In this document: piece by piece, positions 24,171-35,339 of the stretch
Layout of the letters: each line of letters opens with the position of its first letter
How positions within the stretch are numbered: the stretch's first letter is position 1
From: Sporobolomyces roseus
Lineage: Eukaryota > Basidiomycota > Microbotryomycetes > Sporidiobolales > Sporidiobolaceae
Direction of reading: 5' to 3'
Assembly: GCA_016617785.1 (NCBI GenBank)
Contig: JADILM010000002.1
Coordinates: forward strand, 186,001-250,000
Length of the DNA: 64,000 nucleotides
Translations under genes and position numbers: made by a program
Notes under the pieces: generated by a model
What the model saw: the letters and a program-made list of their open reading frames with translations, nothing else
Told to the model about the DNA's origin: nothing
Databases searched by the model: none

Positions 24171-25884
24171 TTACTCTGTAGAGACCGAAGAAACGAGTTA
24201 GTCATGAAGTTAAGAGTATAGAGAGAGGAGAAGCTTACGGTTAGCGCATTGAACCTGAGGTCCCCCAGCTTGACCATCCTCATCATCAGTGTCCATCGCC
24301 TCTCCATAATTACCTTGGTTGCCCATTCCACTCTTTGTTCTCCTCTCCGACGCATCGACCATGTCTACCTCGTCGACGTGAATGTTCTTGGGGTATTTGG
24401 GTTGTTGGGGTCGAGCGGGGAGAATTTGTTCGAGGGGAGATAAGGCGGCGGGATCGAGTTTTTCGGGGAAAGTGACGGAGATTTGAACGATCAGGTCACC
24501 CATCTCGTGGTGTCGGTGAGATGGCATTCCTTGTCCGGGAAGGTTCTTGAGTGTACCTGGAGAGAAAGATGGGAAGGGGAGGAGGATCAGTTCTCGAGCT
24601 AAATAATCTAGTCAAGAGAATTGAGGCTTACCAGGTTTGATGACATCTCCAGGAGGGATAGTGACGTGAAGAGCTCGTTCGTCGAGGTGCATGATCGAGA
24701 AGGAACCTCCTCCGAGAGCGGTAAGAAGATCGATTTCGACTTCGCAGAAAAGGTCGTCTCCCTTGCGCTTGAACAACTCGTGAGGCTTCTCCTCGACCAC
24801 AATAACGACATCTCCAGGTTCGACTCCCGGTGCTTGATCCGCCTCTCCATTGAAAGTGATCGTTTGGCCCTCCTTCATTCCTCGGTCGATGTGAACCTCG
24901 AGTACCTTTCGCTCGTTGACGATCTTCTTTCCGTTACAGTCTTTGCATCGATCCTTCGCGTTGATGATTTCTCCCTCTCCGTTACAATCGTTACAGGGTT
25001 GCTGGATTTGTTGAACCATGGGACCGAGTTGACGAAGTACAATCTTGACTCCCTGACCTTTACAAGATCCACAAGTCTTGACCGCGCCTTCCTTTCCACC
25101 TTTGCCTTTGCACTTTCCACAGAGGACGTGTTTCTGTAAAGCGAGTTTCGAAGTTTTGCCCTTGTAGAGGTCTTCGAGGGAAACCTTGATTCGGTGAACC
25201 AAATCTTTTCCTTTTCTAGGTCCTTGAGGTCTTCCACCTCGTCCTCCTGGCCCTCCTCCACCGAAGAAACCTCCTCCTCCACCGAAGAGTTGAGAGAAGA
25301 GATCTTGAGGGTCCATTCCTCCCATTCCTCCTCCTCCCGATAAACCTTCCTCTCCGAATTGATCGTAAGTTTGACGTTTGTCTTCATCCGAGAGTACCTC
25401 GTAAGCGTGAGTAACCTCCTTGAACTCGTCACCGGCGTTGGGGTTCTCTGAGAGAAAGGGGAATCAATTTCGCAAAGATTTAGTCAACATCTTTCACACG
25501 AGCGAGAGGAGGCAAGGAGGAGACTCACTGTCCGGGTGAAGCTTCAATGCGAGCTAGAATGTAGGATGAGAGGAGGGGTCAGCTACACTTTTCTCGTCAA
25601 TCTCGGTATGCAACTACCCTTTCCAATTCGAACTTATGAGCTCCCCTCTATGTCATGCAATTCCTATCTAAACTATGCCTTCTCGCAGCTTGCAACCGTT
25701 TCATGGAAGGGTGAGGTTGACCTTCATCGCCACGCCCAAAATTATTTCCAACCCAACTTTCATCTTTGTCCATTTCTTACGATAAGCAGAGAGTACTGAC
25801 CTTGCGGTAAGCTTTCTTGAGATCTGCTTGAGTTGCACTAGGCGACACACCCAATAGATCGTACAGTTTGGTTTCTCGGACCAT
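24171..25884 (-). CDS. YDJ1: Type I Hsp40 (DnaJ), Ydj1-like, with CaaX box
   Basis: Cytosolic co-chaperone that hands clients to Hsp70. The J domain starts [20 protein letters not shown] and contains LKLHPD across an intron near 25530, then [21 protein letters not shown] Gly-rich linker ([14 protein letters not shown]) precedes the zinc-binding region with four CxxCxGxG-type repeats ([32 protein letters not shown]). The C-terminal substrate domains include [20 protein letters not shown] and [20 protein letters not shown]. The last exon is only AG-TAA (24175-24171): spliced to ...QCGCTAAC-C it gives the C-terminus VQCANQ, a farnesylation-type CaaX box as in Ydj1. Retention of that 63-nt intron would replace the box with a different tail. 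Confidence 0.93.
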
Positions 25885-26175
25885 TTTCTTGATGGAAAAG
25901 GAGAGAAGCGAAGGGGAAACGGGAAGGAGAGGAGAGGAGTCGCTACGAGGTAGGCGGAGAGTGAAAGGTGTGAGGAGTGGTGGTGGCTAGTAGTAAGCTT
26001 GAAGAGTGAGGAAGGAGGAGGAGAAGGGAGGAAGCAGCGATTGTTCGACTCGGTTCGACGCATTTCTAAATCTCTTGAAAATTTGGCGAAGTCGAAACGT
26101 ATTGCTACAATTGATCATTATCTCTGATTAGGCTCGCAACTCTCCTGCTTGCTCTTCACTTCGATTCGACCAATC

Positions 26176-27009
26176 ATGCCTAAAGCACTCAGTAAAGCCA
26201 AAGTAGAATCAGACGATGATTCAAGTAGATCTCCTTCTGCTTCTCCAGCTCCCAAAGCCTCTAAAGTGAGTTCCCACTTGATCTCTAGATTCTCATTTGA
26301 CATCTCAACTGACTCACTCTATACTCTCTCGCTACACCTCTGATCACCTCCACTTACGCGTCAATTCAACTAGTCAAAGAAACGCGCCAAAGTAGAATCA
26401 GATTCAGACGAGGAGGAAACCAAAGTCGCTGATTCGAGCGATGAAGAACCGCTTGAGAAGAAACCTAAGAAATCGAAGAAAGCAGTCAAAGGGGAAGACA
26501 AGAAAGCTAGGCAAGATTCAGATTCACCTAAACCGAAAGATAGGGGAAAGGGAAAGAAGTCGAAGAGTTACAAGGCGGAAGTTTTGAAGAACGACGAGGG
26601 AGATTCGTACTTTGATCTTGGTAACAACAAACGCGTGCGTCCTCTCTTCCGATTCATCGCGATTCGAAGTGCGCTGATGTTTGGACGAGTTGACGAACAG
26701 GCTACCGTCAGGAAATACAGGAACAACATTCAAGTCGATATTCGCGAAGTTCGTTCTCTTCTCGTTGGCTATCTCGTTCTCGACTCGACGCTGATTGACG
26801 TTGGGTGACCGAACAGACCTACTCGAAGGACGGCAAAGATGGCTTGCCTGGAAAGAAAGGAATCTCTTTGAACCTTCAACAATTCGATCGTTTGAAGAAA
26901 TGCCTCGACGGCGTACGTACCCATTCCTCTTTCTCCATACTCTCTTGCTCACGTACTCACCCGCGACTCACTCGCTCAGATCAACGAAGAGATCGATGAG
27001 ATTTCTTAA
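26176..27009 (+). CDS. SUB1: Transcriptional coactivator PC4/Sub1
   Basis: ssDNA-binding coactivator of RNA polymerase II. The N-terminal half is an acidic Ser/Lys-rich region (MPKALSKAKVESDDDSSRSP; KKPKKSKKAVKGEDKK) split by an intron after PKASK. The PC4 domain is spread over the next exons: GDSYFDLGNNKR, then ATVRKYRNNIQVDIRE, then YSKDGKDGLPGKKGISLNLQ, and the end INEEIDEIS before TAA at 27007-27009. Length and order match the family. It is divergent from the Hsp40 gene with 291 bp between starts. Confidence 0.9.
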
Positions 27010-27532
27010 TCTGCTCAAAATCGACGAAATCTAACGGAACTCGCACCTTACGACACAACTCTCGCTTGAACACCTCTCTCTTCCACCTCGGATCGCATTG
27101 ATTGCGCATTCTCTTGTACATCGACGACAAACGACTCAAATCAGTACCCTCTCGAAACGAATTTTACCCTGTAGCTAGCTTTCCTCAATACCCTCTCGAT
27201 TTTCTCTTCGCAAACAGTTTTACACCTCTCTCTTCGCAATGGACCACAATTCGTCGTTTACGTCTGAACAGGTCCTTCGCCTAAGGGCAAGATCAGATCG
27301 CAACGACTCCCGAAACACCTCCCAAGTCTCGCAACGCTCCGATTCCCTGTCCCAGCTTCTTCACCTTCGATTCACTTTCCGTGCGGCACTTCAACATCTC
27401 GAGTATTCTTATCGCTCTGACGTCTTTCAACCCTTCCCGCCTCTTCCTTTCCTCACATCTTCACCTCTTTCTCTTCTCCTCTTCTCCTCTTCTCCTCTCC
27501 TCTCGAGCTGCTTAGGTCGATCTCTCCCGAGA
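27010..27532. other. Intergenic region before DUF6533 gene 4
   Basis: The stretch is pyrimidine-rich (notably 27430-27510). An upstream ATG at 27239 is in frame with DUF6533 gene 4, but the conserved family start is at 27533, so this is read as promoter and 5' UTR. Confidence 0.45.
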
Positions 27533-28871
27533 ATGGATCTCAACTTGTATCAACGACAGATCATTGCTTCAAAGCAGTACTTGATCGTATGGACTACTCT
27601 CATGTATTGGGATTGGTTCATCTTGTTTTCGAAAGAATGGAGACACATCATTAAAGCTCGTTGGACTCCCCTCAAAGCCGCTTACCTACTCAAGTGAGTT
27701 CCTCCTCTATTCTACTCTGTCGAGGTGATGCTGACCCGAGAGGGATTCTCAGTCGATACGGGACTTTAATCGGAGGTACTGCTTGTACAGTCATGGTGCT
27801 CGCAACAATCAAACCCTCGACTTGCGACAGAATCCATTGGATCGAGACTCTCAGTTTGACGTTCACTGTCTTCATCACGGACGTAGTACTCGCTATTCGA
27901 ATTCATGCGATGTACGGGAGAACGAAAACGGCTCTTATAGCGTGAGTTTTTTTCTCGCCTCTCCGAACGAGAGGAGTGATTGCTGATTCTACTGATCTGA
28001 TACGAAACAGACTCTCAGCGCTTCTGTCTGTCGAACTCGCTTGGATGGTAGGAGCTGGAACGCAGATCATACGTAAGTAATCGACTTGACGTTTTCGAAG
28101 TCAAAAGCTCATGTCGAATTCTCTTCGATCTTCAGCTGTTGTCGTCCCAGTACCTATTCGGAGGTACATAGGATTGAACGGTTGCGTCCTCGGAACTTAC
28201 AGACCTGGAAGTTTCGAAGGAATCGTGACATTCTAGTGAGTTCTCATTCTCTTCATTCGTAGCCTTACAAAGGATACCTTTCGCACGATGCTCGAACGAA
28301 GCTGACTCAACCTCGCATTCTCAACAAAGCTCTTGCGCGCCGTTCTGTATCAATACGATTCTCTTGGGAGCAACGCTCTGGAAATCTCACAAGATCAAGA
28401 AAGAAACGGGAAAGTCACTTCCCGTGATGCAGAGGATGCTTTCGGACGGTCTTCAATACTATGTCGTAATCACAGGTGAGCACTCCTTCAAAGAATGGAT
28501 GAAGCAAAGTCATGTTGCTCGAATTCCCTCGTGACTTTACTGATTTCGTTTTCGCTTTCTTCGCAGTCTTCAACTTTCTCAACCTTTACTTCTACACCCA
28601 AGATAACCCAACTTTGAAAGGGTTCAACGTTCCGGCCGTTATGGTCACTTCCTCCACCATGTCTTGTCGATTAGCTCTCTCCCTCTTCGACAACAAACCC
28701 GTCAACGCTCCTTCGTACCCGACGCTGCGAGCCTCGAGTTCGGCATCGACTGCGAAAAGATTATCGAGAACGACTCGTGCAACGCCACAAACCTCGGGAA
28801 GGATGCAGTCGGTCAGTGCTCGATTGTCTTGGAGGGACAATCGGGAGGATGAAGTCGGAGTTGCACGTTGA
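27533..28871 (+). CDS. DUF6533 multi-pass membrane protein 4
   Basis: Membrane protein of unknown function with the classical DUF6533 start: MDLNLYQRQIIASKQYLIVW, then WDWFILFSKEWRHIIKARWT and, after intron 1, NRYGTLIGGTACTVMVLATI. Further helices are LTFTVFITDVVLAIRIHAMY, LSALLSVELAWMVGAGTQII, PFCINTILLGATLWKSHKIK and ITVFNFLNLYFYTQDNP. The C-terminal exon has MVTSSTMSCRLALSLFD (the conserved helix plus CRLALSLF) and a basic Ser/Arg tail ending DEVGVAR. Start chosen by alignment with gene 5 (MRKETLASQQYLIVF). It forms a tandem pair with gene 5, and this pair is a different subgroup from genes 1-3. Confidence 0.85.
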
Positions 28872-29470
28872 ACCATCTGTACATGATCTAATTCGTGTTG
28901 TATCAATGTTCAGTCTTCGTGTGCCTCTCGCTTGTGTCCGTTCGAGAGACGAAGGGTCAGATCTTGCGAAACTCGGTGAGCTCGAAATGATCACTTCTGC
29001 ACTTGAGTTTCGTAATTGTTGACTTGCCATTTCCGTGACACGCAGTCTTTGTCAGCTATCTATGAGGAAGATCCATGAGACTAGTCAGCAACGAGAGTGT
29101 CGATATCTCTTTCGGAAATTCCTATCGGGATCGATTGAATTCGTTTCGTATCCGAAAGCGTGCGGGCTCAAGCACTCTGCGGAGCTTCAACTTCGTCATC
29201 AAAAATCAATACACGCAAGATGCCTTCGGGAGCAAGTCGTCAGGCTTCCTTACTCTCCCGGTCTCACTTCGCTCTAAACATTAATTCGACGAAAGCGGCC
29301 CTCTCGCTCAATTTCTCCAACTCGACCCGGCTCTCCTCACCAACACTCCTCCCTCCTCTACTCCACTACTCTCCCTCGACTCGAAAGTCCCCAGACGATA
29401 AGATACGACTCTTCGCGAAGCTGCTCCTCCTCGACCTGTCCTTTCCTCCTCGAATCTAGACGCTACTCCA
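28872..29470. other. Intergenic region between DUF6533 genes 4 and 5
   Basis: No gene recognised. A CT/CA-rich stretch at 29320-29460 is probably the promoter and 5' UTR of gene 5. Confidence 0.45.
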
Positions 29471-31019
29471 ATGCTCAGCTCATTAGACACCATGCGGAAG
29501 GAGACGCTCGCATCACAGCAGTATCTCATCGTATTCACAGCGCTGATCGTGTGGGATTACCTCTCTCTGCTCCCAGCCGAATATCGACATATCTATCTTG
29601 CAGAATGGAGTTTCTTGAAAGTCTGCTATCTTCTCAAGTCAGTCTCCTTCCTCTCGCTATCTCTGACTCGCAGGCTTGACTGACATTGGTTTTCGTTTAC
29701 TTCAGCCGATACGGATCGCTTTTGCTCGTCGTTATCTGCACAACTCTGAGGTTGACCACGATCTCTTCGGGTGAGCAACGTCGCTCTTTGACCTCACTGG
29801 CATTCGGCTGATATCGAGATCGAAACAGAGACATGTGGACGTATCTTTTGGGTGCAACCGTTCTGTTTCGTCTACGTGGTGCTGTGAGTGCTCTTGCTCT
29901 ACCCTTCGCACTCAAAGTTTCGGTAACTGAGCATGAGACGCGTATTACAGAATCACCGATGCGATGCTCATGAACCGTGTCTTCATCCTTTACGAGCGCA
30001 GTCGTAGAGTGCTCATCGCGTAAGTCGATTCGAAGGTTTCGAAGGATGAGCATGAGACACTCTGTAACTAACTCATGTCTTTCTCTCATAGGCTCTCTGC
30101 AATGTTCGTGGTCGAGGCAGTCACGTTGATCGCCGCTGCGAGTCAAGTCGGATGTGAGCTCGATTTTGGCCTCTCGCCTATCGCGATTGAGACAGCAATT
30201 TGCTCACAATATTCATCTAGATCTGAGATTACCTCGACCCGTTGCTGTCAGCCTTCACCTAGAAGGATGTCTCGCTCAAGGGTACCGGGGAAATACCTTT
30301 CGAGGAATCATAGTATTCCTGTAAGCGGTTCTTTCGTTTTCTTCGAATCTAAATCCGACCGAGCAAATACTGACGGATCGCTGAGACGTAGCTCGACCGC
30401 CCCTCTCACAGTCAATTCGATTCTCCTCCTGTTAACGTTCTATCAGTCGTGGCGAGTGAAGAAAGAGTACGGCGTGACACTTCCGCTTCTCCAGCGAATC
30501 AATCGAGGTGGTTTACAGTACTTTGTGAGTAGTACACGTATGCTCTTCTCTGAGTAGAGCTGACGAGGATGATCTTGATCAGGCCATTATTACTGTTTTC
30601 AACGTCGTCAATTTCTATTTCTACCATCGTGAGTCATTTCAAACGGTCTCTACTATCGATCGCTTATCATTAATTGTGAGCGAGCGATCGCAGAGCCCAA
30701 TCCCTGCATCCGAAGCTTCAACATCGTCGCCAATATTGTCTGCAGTTCCCTCCTCAGCTGCCGATTGGCACTCTCCCTCTTCGACTATCGACCCCCGACT
30801 CCCACTATCCCCGACATCGCTCCCTCACCAATGATGACAGCTCCCCTTCAACCCAAAGTTACGTTCCATGATGTTCGACCGCGCAAGCTCAGGAGGTCTC
30901 GAAACAAGAGGAATTCGGCGGGGATTGGATCGTTCGCTCGAGCTGAAGTCGAGGTAGTAGATGCCGACGCGGGGTCGGATAGTGATGAATCTGGTAGAAC
31001 TGTGGAGTTGATGCGATGA
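29471..31019 (+). CDS. DUF6533 multi-pass membrane protein 5
   Basis: Tandem paralogue of gene 4. It begins MLSSLDTMRKETLASQQYLI (internal Met at 29489 possible) followed by WDYLSLLPAEYRHIYLAEWS and, across an intron, NRYGSLLLVVICTTLRLTTI. All checked junctions keep phase: ETCGRIFWVQPFCFVYVVL, ITDAMLMNRVFILYERSRRV, ALSAMFVVEAVTLIAAASQV, LRLPRPVAVSLHLEGCLAQG, then a long loop, AIITVFNVVNFYFYH and the final helix IVCSSLLSCRLALSLFDYRP. The tail is basic then acidic (RPRKLRRSRNKRNSAG; DADAGSDSDESGRTVELMR). Function unknown. Confidence 0.85.
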
Positions 31020-31334
31020 TTTCTCGCTTATTTGTAAATAGTTCATTTCGCTTCCGAATGGGGAGATCAAGCCATCGAATCCTCAGAGCGTTCTGTCCTG
31101 TCAACGCCGAGCCAAGGTGTAGGGAGAGGTCGGGATGAGTGCGAAAGATTGCTCGATTTCTATAGCCGAAAATGTGTTTCGTCACACAATCTGCTATCTC
31201 TACTCTTTAGTGCATACAAACCGCCTCGGCTACTCGATACGTAACTGAAGGGCGGAAAGGTGTCTATCTCGCGGTATGAACAGGCAATTTTTGGCTTTTT
31301 TAATATGTAGCGTAATTTTGCTGGCGCGCTCATA
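31020..31334. other. Intergenic region upstream of tRNA-Leu
   Basis: 3' flank of DUF6533 gene 5 and 5' flank of the tRNA gene. No further gene seen. Confidence 0.45.
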
Positions 31335-31429
31335 GGTGTTTTGGCCGAGCGGTCTAAGGCGCCAGCTTAAGGTTCATGTCTATGATCCGCTGGTCTGAAA
31401 GGGCGTGAGTTCGAATCTCACAGACATCA
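31335..31429 (+). tRNA. tRNA-Leu(AAG) with a 15-nt intron
   Basis: The acceptor stem GGTGTTT pairs with AGACATC (two G-T wobbles), followed by discriminator A. The D arm is GCCGAGCGGTCTAAGGC, which matches a class II leucine tRNA A box. The anticodon stem CCAGC/GCTGG holds the loop TTAAGG..C, giving anticodon AAG. A 15-nt intron (TTCATGTCTATGATC) lies between positions 37 and 38, the canonical site. The variable arm is long (TCTGAAAGGGC) and the T arm is GTGAG-TTCGAAT-CTCAC. Confidence 0.95.
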
Positions 31430-31434
31430 TTACC

Positions 31435-31439
31435 TTTTT
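31435..31439 (+). terminator. RNA polymerase III terminator of tRNA-Leu
   Basis: A run of five T begins six bases after the tRNA discriminator base. Confidence 0.8.
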
Positions 31440-31443
31440 GCCC

Positions 31444-31444
<1 letters not shown>

Positions 31445-31474
<30 letters not shown>
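31445..31474. repeat. (CGA)10 trinucleotide microsatellite
   Basis: Ten uninterrupted CGA units directly downstream of the tRNA-Leu terminator, in non-coding sequence. Confidence 0.95.
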
Positions 31475-32259
31475 AGGACGGAATTGCTTTTGCTCAGTAC
31501 AGATTCGCCACAGATCCTCGGCTTGCTACCGGATACTTGAAGTGGCTTTCCGCATGCTCATGACTGAGGTCGACGCAACGAAAGACTGCTTTTTGTCGAG
31601 CTCGACGTCGGTGTGCACCGCTAGTGGCATAAGAGCATGCAGATTCTGACACCGGTCGTCCATAATATTGAAGAACGTCGTACCGCTCATGCAGATCGAA
31701 GCCAGTATAGTGCGAGCTAAAACGATTGTCTCCTCCTCGCAAAGAACGAGGTTGTCGTTGCGGCTACTGAGCAACGTCTACATAGGCGGTCCCTGGTTCT
31801 GAATGCGACAGATAGCACCTCAGACAGAGTATCCCTGGAGCACGCTGTAAGTTGTTTGTATCAGGTCTGGAGAGGCAGAAGGGAGCTCGAGAATCATCGG
31901 AGAGTTCTCGCCTCGAGAGTGCTTCTCGATGGCCATTTTCATCCCTCTTGTTGCGCAGTGGTATCATCGATGTGAGAATACCTGTCCAGAATTTGCACAC
32001 GACTGACCATTGAATAGCGACGACTCGCGCTCCTTTGCGAAATTTACAAAGTTTTCGTCGATTCCTCGCATCCCCTCCTCAACTTTCCCTCTTCTGCATC
32101 GATTAATCTGTTCCTGAACTCTATCGATATCAGCTCAATACTAGTCGATTCCTAGCCAAAGTTGTCGAGAAATTCGACCGATCAAAGCTTCTCTCTCTCC
32201 AACTTTCTACAACAACAACGACACTACATCTAGAGGACTCAGCGAACCTAGCAGGAGCC
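31475..32259. other. Intergenic region between tRNA-Leu and the SURF6-like gene
   Basis: Several short open frames exist on the minus strand (31494-32000), but none has a recognisable motif or splices into a convincing protein. The last 200 bases are the probable promoter of the SURF6-like gene. Confidence 0.4.
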
Positions 32260-34149
32260 ATGTCCAACCCAGAAGCACTCAAGGTGAGCTCTTTGAATCC
32301 CGCAAGCTGCTGTAGGAAGAGATAGAAACTCATCTTTAATTTGTTTGATCAAACAGGCTTCCCTCAAGTCACACAACGCATCCTTCGATTCGCTACTCCG
32401 AGTAATCCCCGCCAAGTACTACCTGAGACCAGATTCAGACGAGGAGGAGGAAGTAGCTAAACCTACTGTGAGATTCCTTCTCTCAATCACTCACACTCGA
32501 CCAAGAGCTGACCTTACTTTGTTTGATTGTATAGGGTCCTCTCACAAAGAAACAGAAGAAGGCATTGAGGAAGGCTAAGCAAGATGAGGCGTTGAGAGCA
32601 GCTAAGAATGAGGCGGCGAGAAAGGCTCGTTTAGCTAGGGTTAGTCTCCTCCTGCTCGTGCTGTCACACAGATGAGTGGAAACTGATAGAATCCGGACGT
32701 GTAGTACGACCCGGATGAGCCCAAAACGATTGCCGAGATTCAAGCTGCCAAAGCGGCAGGAAAGGGCAAAGGACCTGCTTCTTCCGATGAAGACTCCTCA
32801 GACGACGACGAGCAAGATTGGCAAGATATCTCTCAGAACGGTGGAATGGAGGTCGAAGGTGGAGAGGAGGATGAAGACGAGGATTCACCGAACGAAACAG
32901 ATTTCGCCGATTCTGATCAAGAAATCGAAGGGGAGGAATTGATGGAGTTGAACGAGGAGGGAGTGTTGGCCAAGGAGAAGAAGGAAGGACCTGCACCTAC
33001 GATCACCGAACTGAGGGAGAAGTTACAGAAGAGGATTGCGGATATTCAAGCGAAGAAAAAGGAAGCCGCCGGAGGAGGAGCGACGAAGAGGAAGGCTCAA
33101 CCTGCGAAGGGAGGTGATGCGGATGATGAGGACGAAGATGAGGAAGATGATGGCACGGCGTCGGTCAAGAGCAAGGACGACCTTTTGGAGGAGAGGAAAC
33201 GACGAGCTGCGTTGAGGGACAATCGAAGGAAGAAGAGAAAGGAACAGAAGAAGAACGAGAAGAGTGACGGATCGAAGAAGCGTGCGATTGAACCGAGTAA
33301 CGGCCGAGCGGGAGGAGGAAAGGTCAACGCACCTGTGAGAGGCGCCGAAGTAGAGCGACCTAGGAAAAAAGTCAGAGTGAGTTCCGCTCTCCCGCTCTTC
33401 CCCAATACTCATTCGCATACTGATTTTAGTCGTCGCGTGAAGGCCGACTCTCCTTCTTACGACGCAGGATCTTCGCTCGTCCCCTACTCGAAACAAGCGG
33501 ATCAGACTGCCGATGCGTCAGGAGTCGCGTTCTCCAATCTCGATTTCACTTCTCAGTCTCAGAAAGTTCAGGACGCAGCCTTGACCCCTCAAGCTCGCAA
33601 GCAAATGATGAAAGCTGCTGGAGTCGACAAGAAGAACCGACACGACTTGCCGAAGGACGCGAACGCTGCGCTCGAGATTCTCGAGAAGAGGAAACAACGA
33701 ATGGAAGAATTGAACCCGGAGAAGAGGGAGAAGGCTGAGGAGAAGGATCGATGGGAGAAAGTGTTGTTGAAGGCGGAGGGAGAGAAAGTTAGGGATGATC
33801 CTCAAAGGTTGAAGAAGATGGCAAAGAGGCAAGAGAGGGAGAAGAAGAAGTCTGCTAAAGCATGGTGAGTTCGCAATTCTGTGCTGACCACTCTGATCGG
33901 GTTTACTGACTCTACTCGTTCTCATTCGATAGGACTGATCGCAAAGCTACTGTCGAGAAGACCATTTCCGATAAAGCAGCTAAGCGAAACTCCAACTTGG
34001 CCGCACGAGCGAAACAAGCCAAGGACAAGAAGGCAGGAATCAAGAGCAAGACTTCGGGTACGCCGAAGAAGAAGGGTAGCAGCAAGAGTTTCTCGAGTCG
34101 AAGCAAAGGGAGACCTGGATTCGAAGGTGGAAGTGGTAGGAAGAAGTAG
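32260..34149 (+). CDS. RRP14: SURF6/Rrp14-domain ribosome biogenesis protein
   Basis: Nucleolar protein needed for pre-rRNA processing. It starts MSNPEALK and, after an intron, ASLKSHNASFDSLLRVIPAK-YYL, the conserved SURF6 N-terminal motif. It continues with acidic and Lys-rich segments (GPLTKKQKKALRKAKQDEAL; EEDEDEDSPNETDFADSDQE). The SURF6 domain proper has TITELREKLQKRIADIQAKK, LLEERKRRAALRDNRRKKRK and, after an intron, VAFSNLDF, then KRKQRMEELNPEKREKAEEK-DRWEKVLLKAEGEKVRDD. The end is Lys-rich (KAGIKSKTSGTPKKKGSSKS ... GRPGFEGGSGRKK), as in yeast Rrp14. The intron near 33379-33444 is in frame, so its retention would not stop translation. Confidence 0.87.
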
Positions 34150-34481
34150 ATGTTTAGATCGAGCTGGGTGTACGTGTAACACTGTCGTTATTCTGTTCGC
34201 ACGAGCTCTTTTTGTTGTGCTTCGTCACTGTGAGAGCGATGCAGACGAGATGCGAGGATGGGCAAACTCTCAGCTGCCGTCTTCTGCTCACGACCCGTGT
34301 GACTGATTCAAATGCAGATAAAGGAGAACATGAAAGGTTACACAGTTCAGAACGATCGATCCGATTGATCCCGCTTTTACAACAACGAAAAAGAAAACCC
34401 GACAACCCGAAAAAGGCGAACACGACATCCTAGTCAGTCCTGCTGTACGTCCAGCTCACTAATGCCCGCAAATGATGTTCT
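34150..34481. other. Convergent intergenic region (SURF6-like / ATG44)
   Basis: Shared 3' flank of the two genes. No other gene seen. Confidence 0.45.
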
Positions 34482-35061
34482 TCATCGATTGCGGATGAAG
34501 TAGTTTGATCGGCCCATGACGACGCTGTGAGCAGAACAACGTCGAGATCAGTTTCATTCAGTTTCGAGTTCGAGCGAATTTCGACAGCTGCTGTCCCATC
34601 CTTTGACGAGAAAGCAGCCAAAAGTGCGACTCACATTGTCAGATCCATGGCCCACTCTCCTAATTCGAGGTCTGGGAGGAAAAGGGAAAAGCGTCGCAGG
34701 GTCAGTCTCTTCGAAAAGGATTACGAGAGAATTCTCGAATGGTTTCGAATTATACTCACACCCAGCTAAGAGTTGTCGGATGTCCTTATTCTTCAGCTTC
34801 TCCAACGCAGGTCTACCGATTCGAGAGAGTCAGCTTCAGATGGCGAAGGAAAGGGATGGATGAGAGAGGAGAAGAACTTGCGATAATCCAGTCGATCTCT
34901 TGATCCCCGCAAGACAAGCCGATAAGAGGATAGCATCGAAAGCGTAGTGTGTGAGCTATAGTGATCGAGTATGAGAATGGTGAGAATGGGACGAAAGATG
35001 TAGAAGTGTCAGCCGACATCAACAGATCGAGAGAGTGCAAGGGGCTCACCTTGCCTAGCAT
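34482..35061 (-). CDS. ATG44: Mitofissin Atg44/Mdi1 (DUF1748), five exons, 72 residues
   Basis: Small mitochondrial intermembrane-space protein that drives mitochondrial fission during mitophagy. Five minus-strand exons, 35061-35050, 34955-34882, 34812-34760, 34671-34635 and 34524-34482, join in phase to 219 nt. The product starts MLGKLTHYAFDAILLSACLA and continues GIKRSTGLSPALEKLKNKDI then RQLLAGYLELGEWAMDLTIV, ending MGRSNYFIRNR. The order H-Y-A-F-D-A, G-I-K-R-S-T-G-L and G-E-W-A-M-D matches the DUF1748 family from memory, and the length (72) is that of the family. Exon 1 codes four residues. Intron 2 has a GC donor (GCAAGT) and a normal AG acceptor; the others are GTGAGT or GTGAGC. It is divergent from the aminopeptidase gene, with 278 bp between starts. 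Confidence 0.88.
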
Positions 35062-35339
35062 TACTCGAGTGATTAAATGATGCAGTAAGTTCAAAATTGT
35101 GTCAGAGCGAAGCAGATGATCTGGGTGAGATTGAGATCGAGATGAATCATGAGCGAACTCGTAACTTGCTCTCCTACACTTGACTTGCGCAACTTCACAA
35201 GCTCTAGATAGATTCACAGTAGTCTTACAAGATCCAACTAGCAACCCCGACCCTCTCCTAGCTCTCCTCGCTTCATACTCCCCCACCTCGCGGTTCCTTC
35301 CCTTCCTCTCTCCTTCCTCATCTAGCACTTACCACTATC

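Noticed and set aside
23486..24355. 289-codon open frame on the minus strand
   Set aside because: It runs through the end of the Hsp40 gene and the first exon of DUF6533 gene 3 in wrong frames, and has no family resemblance; the open frame is most likely chance.
31494..32000. Short minus-strand open frames
   Set aside because: Composition resembles non-coding DNA and no splicing pattern yields a coherent protein.
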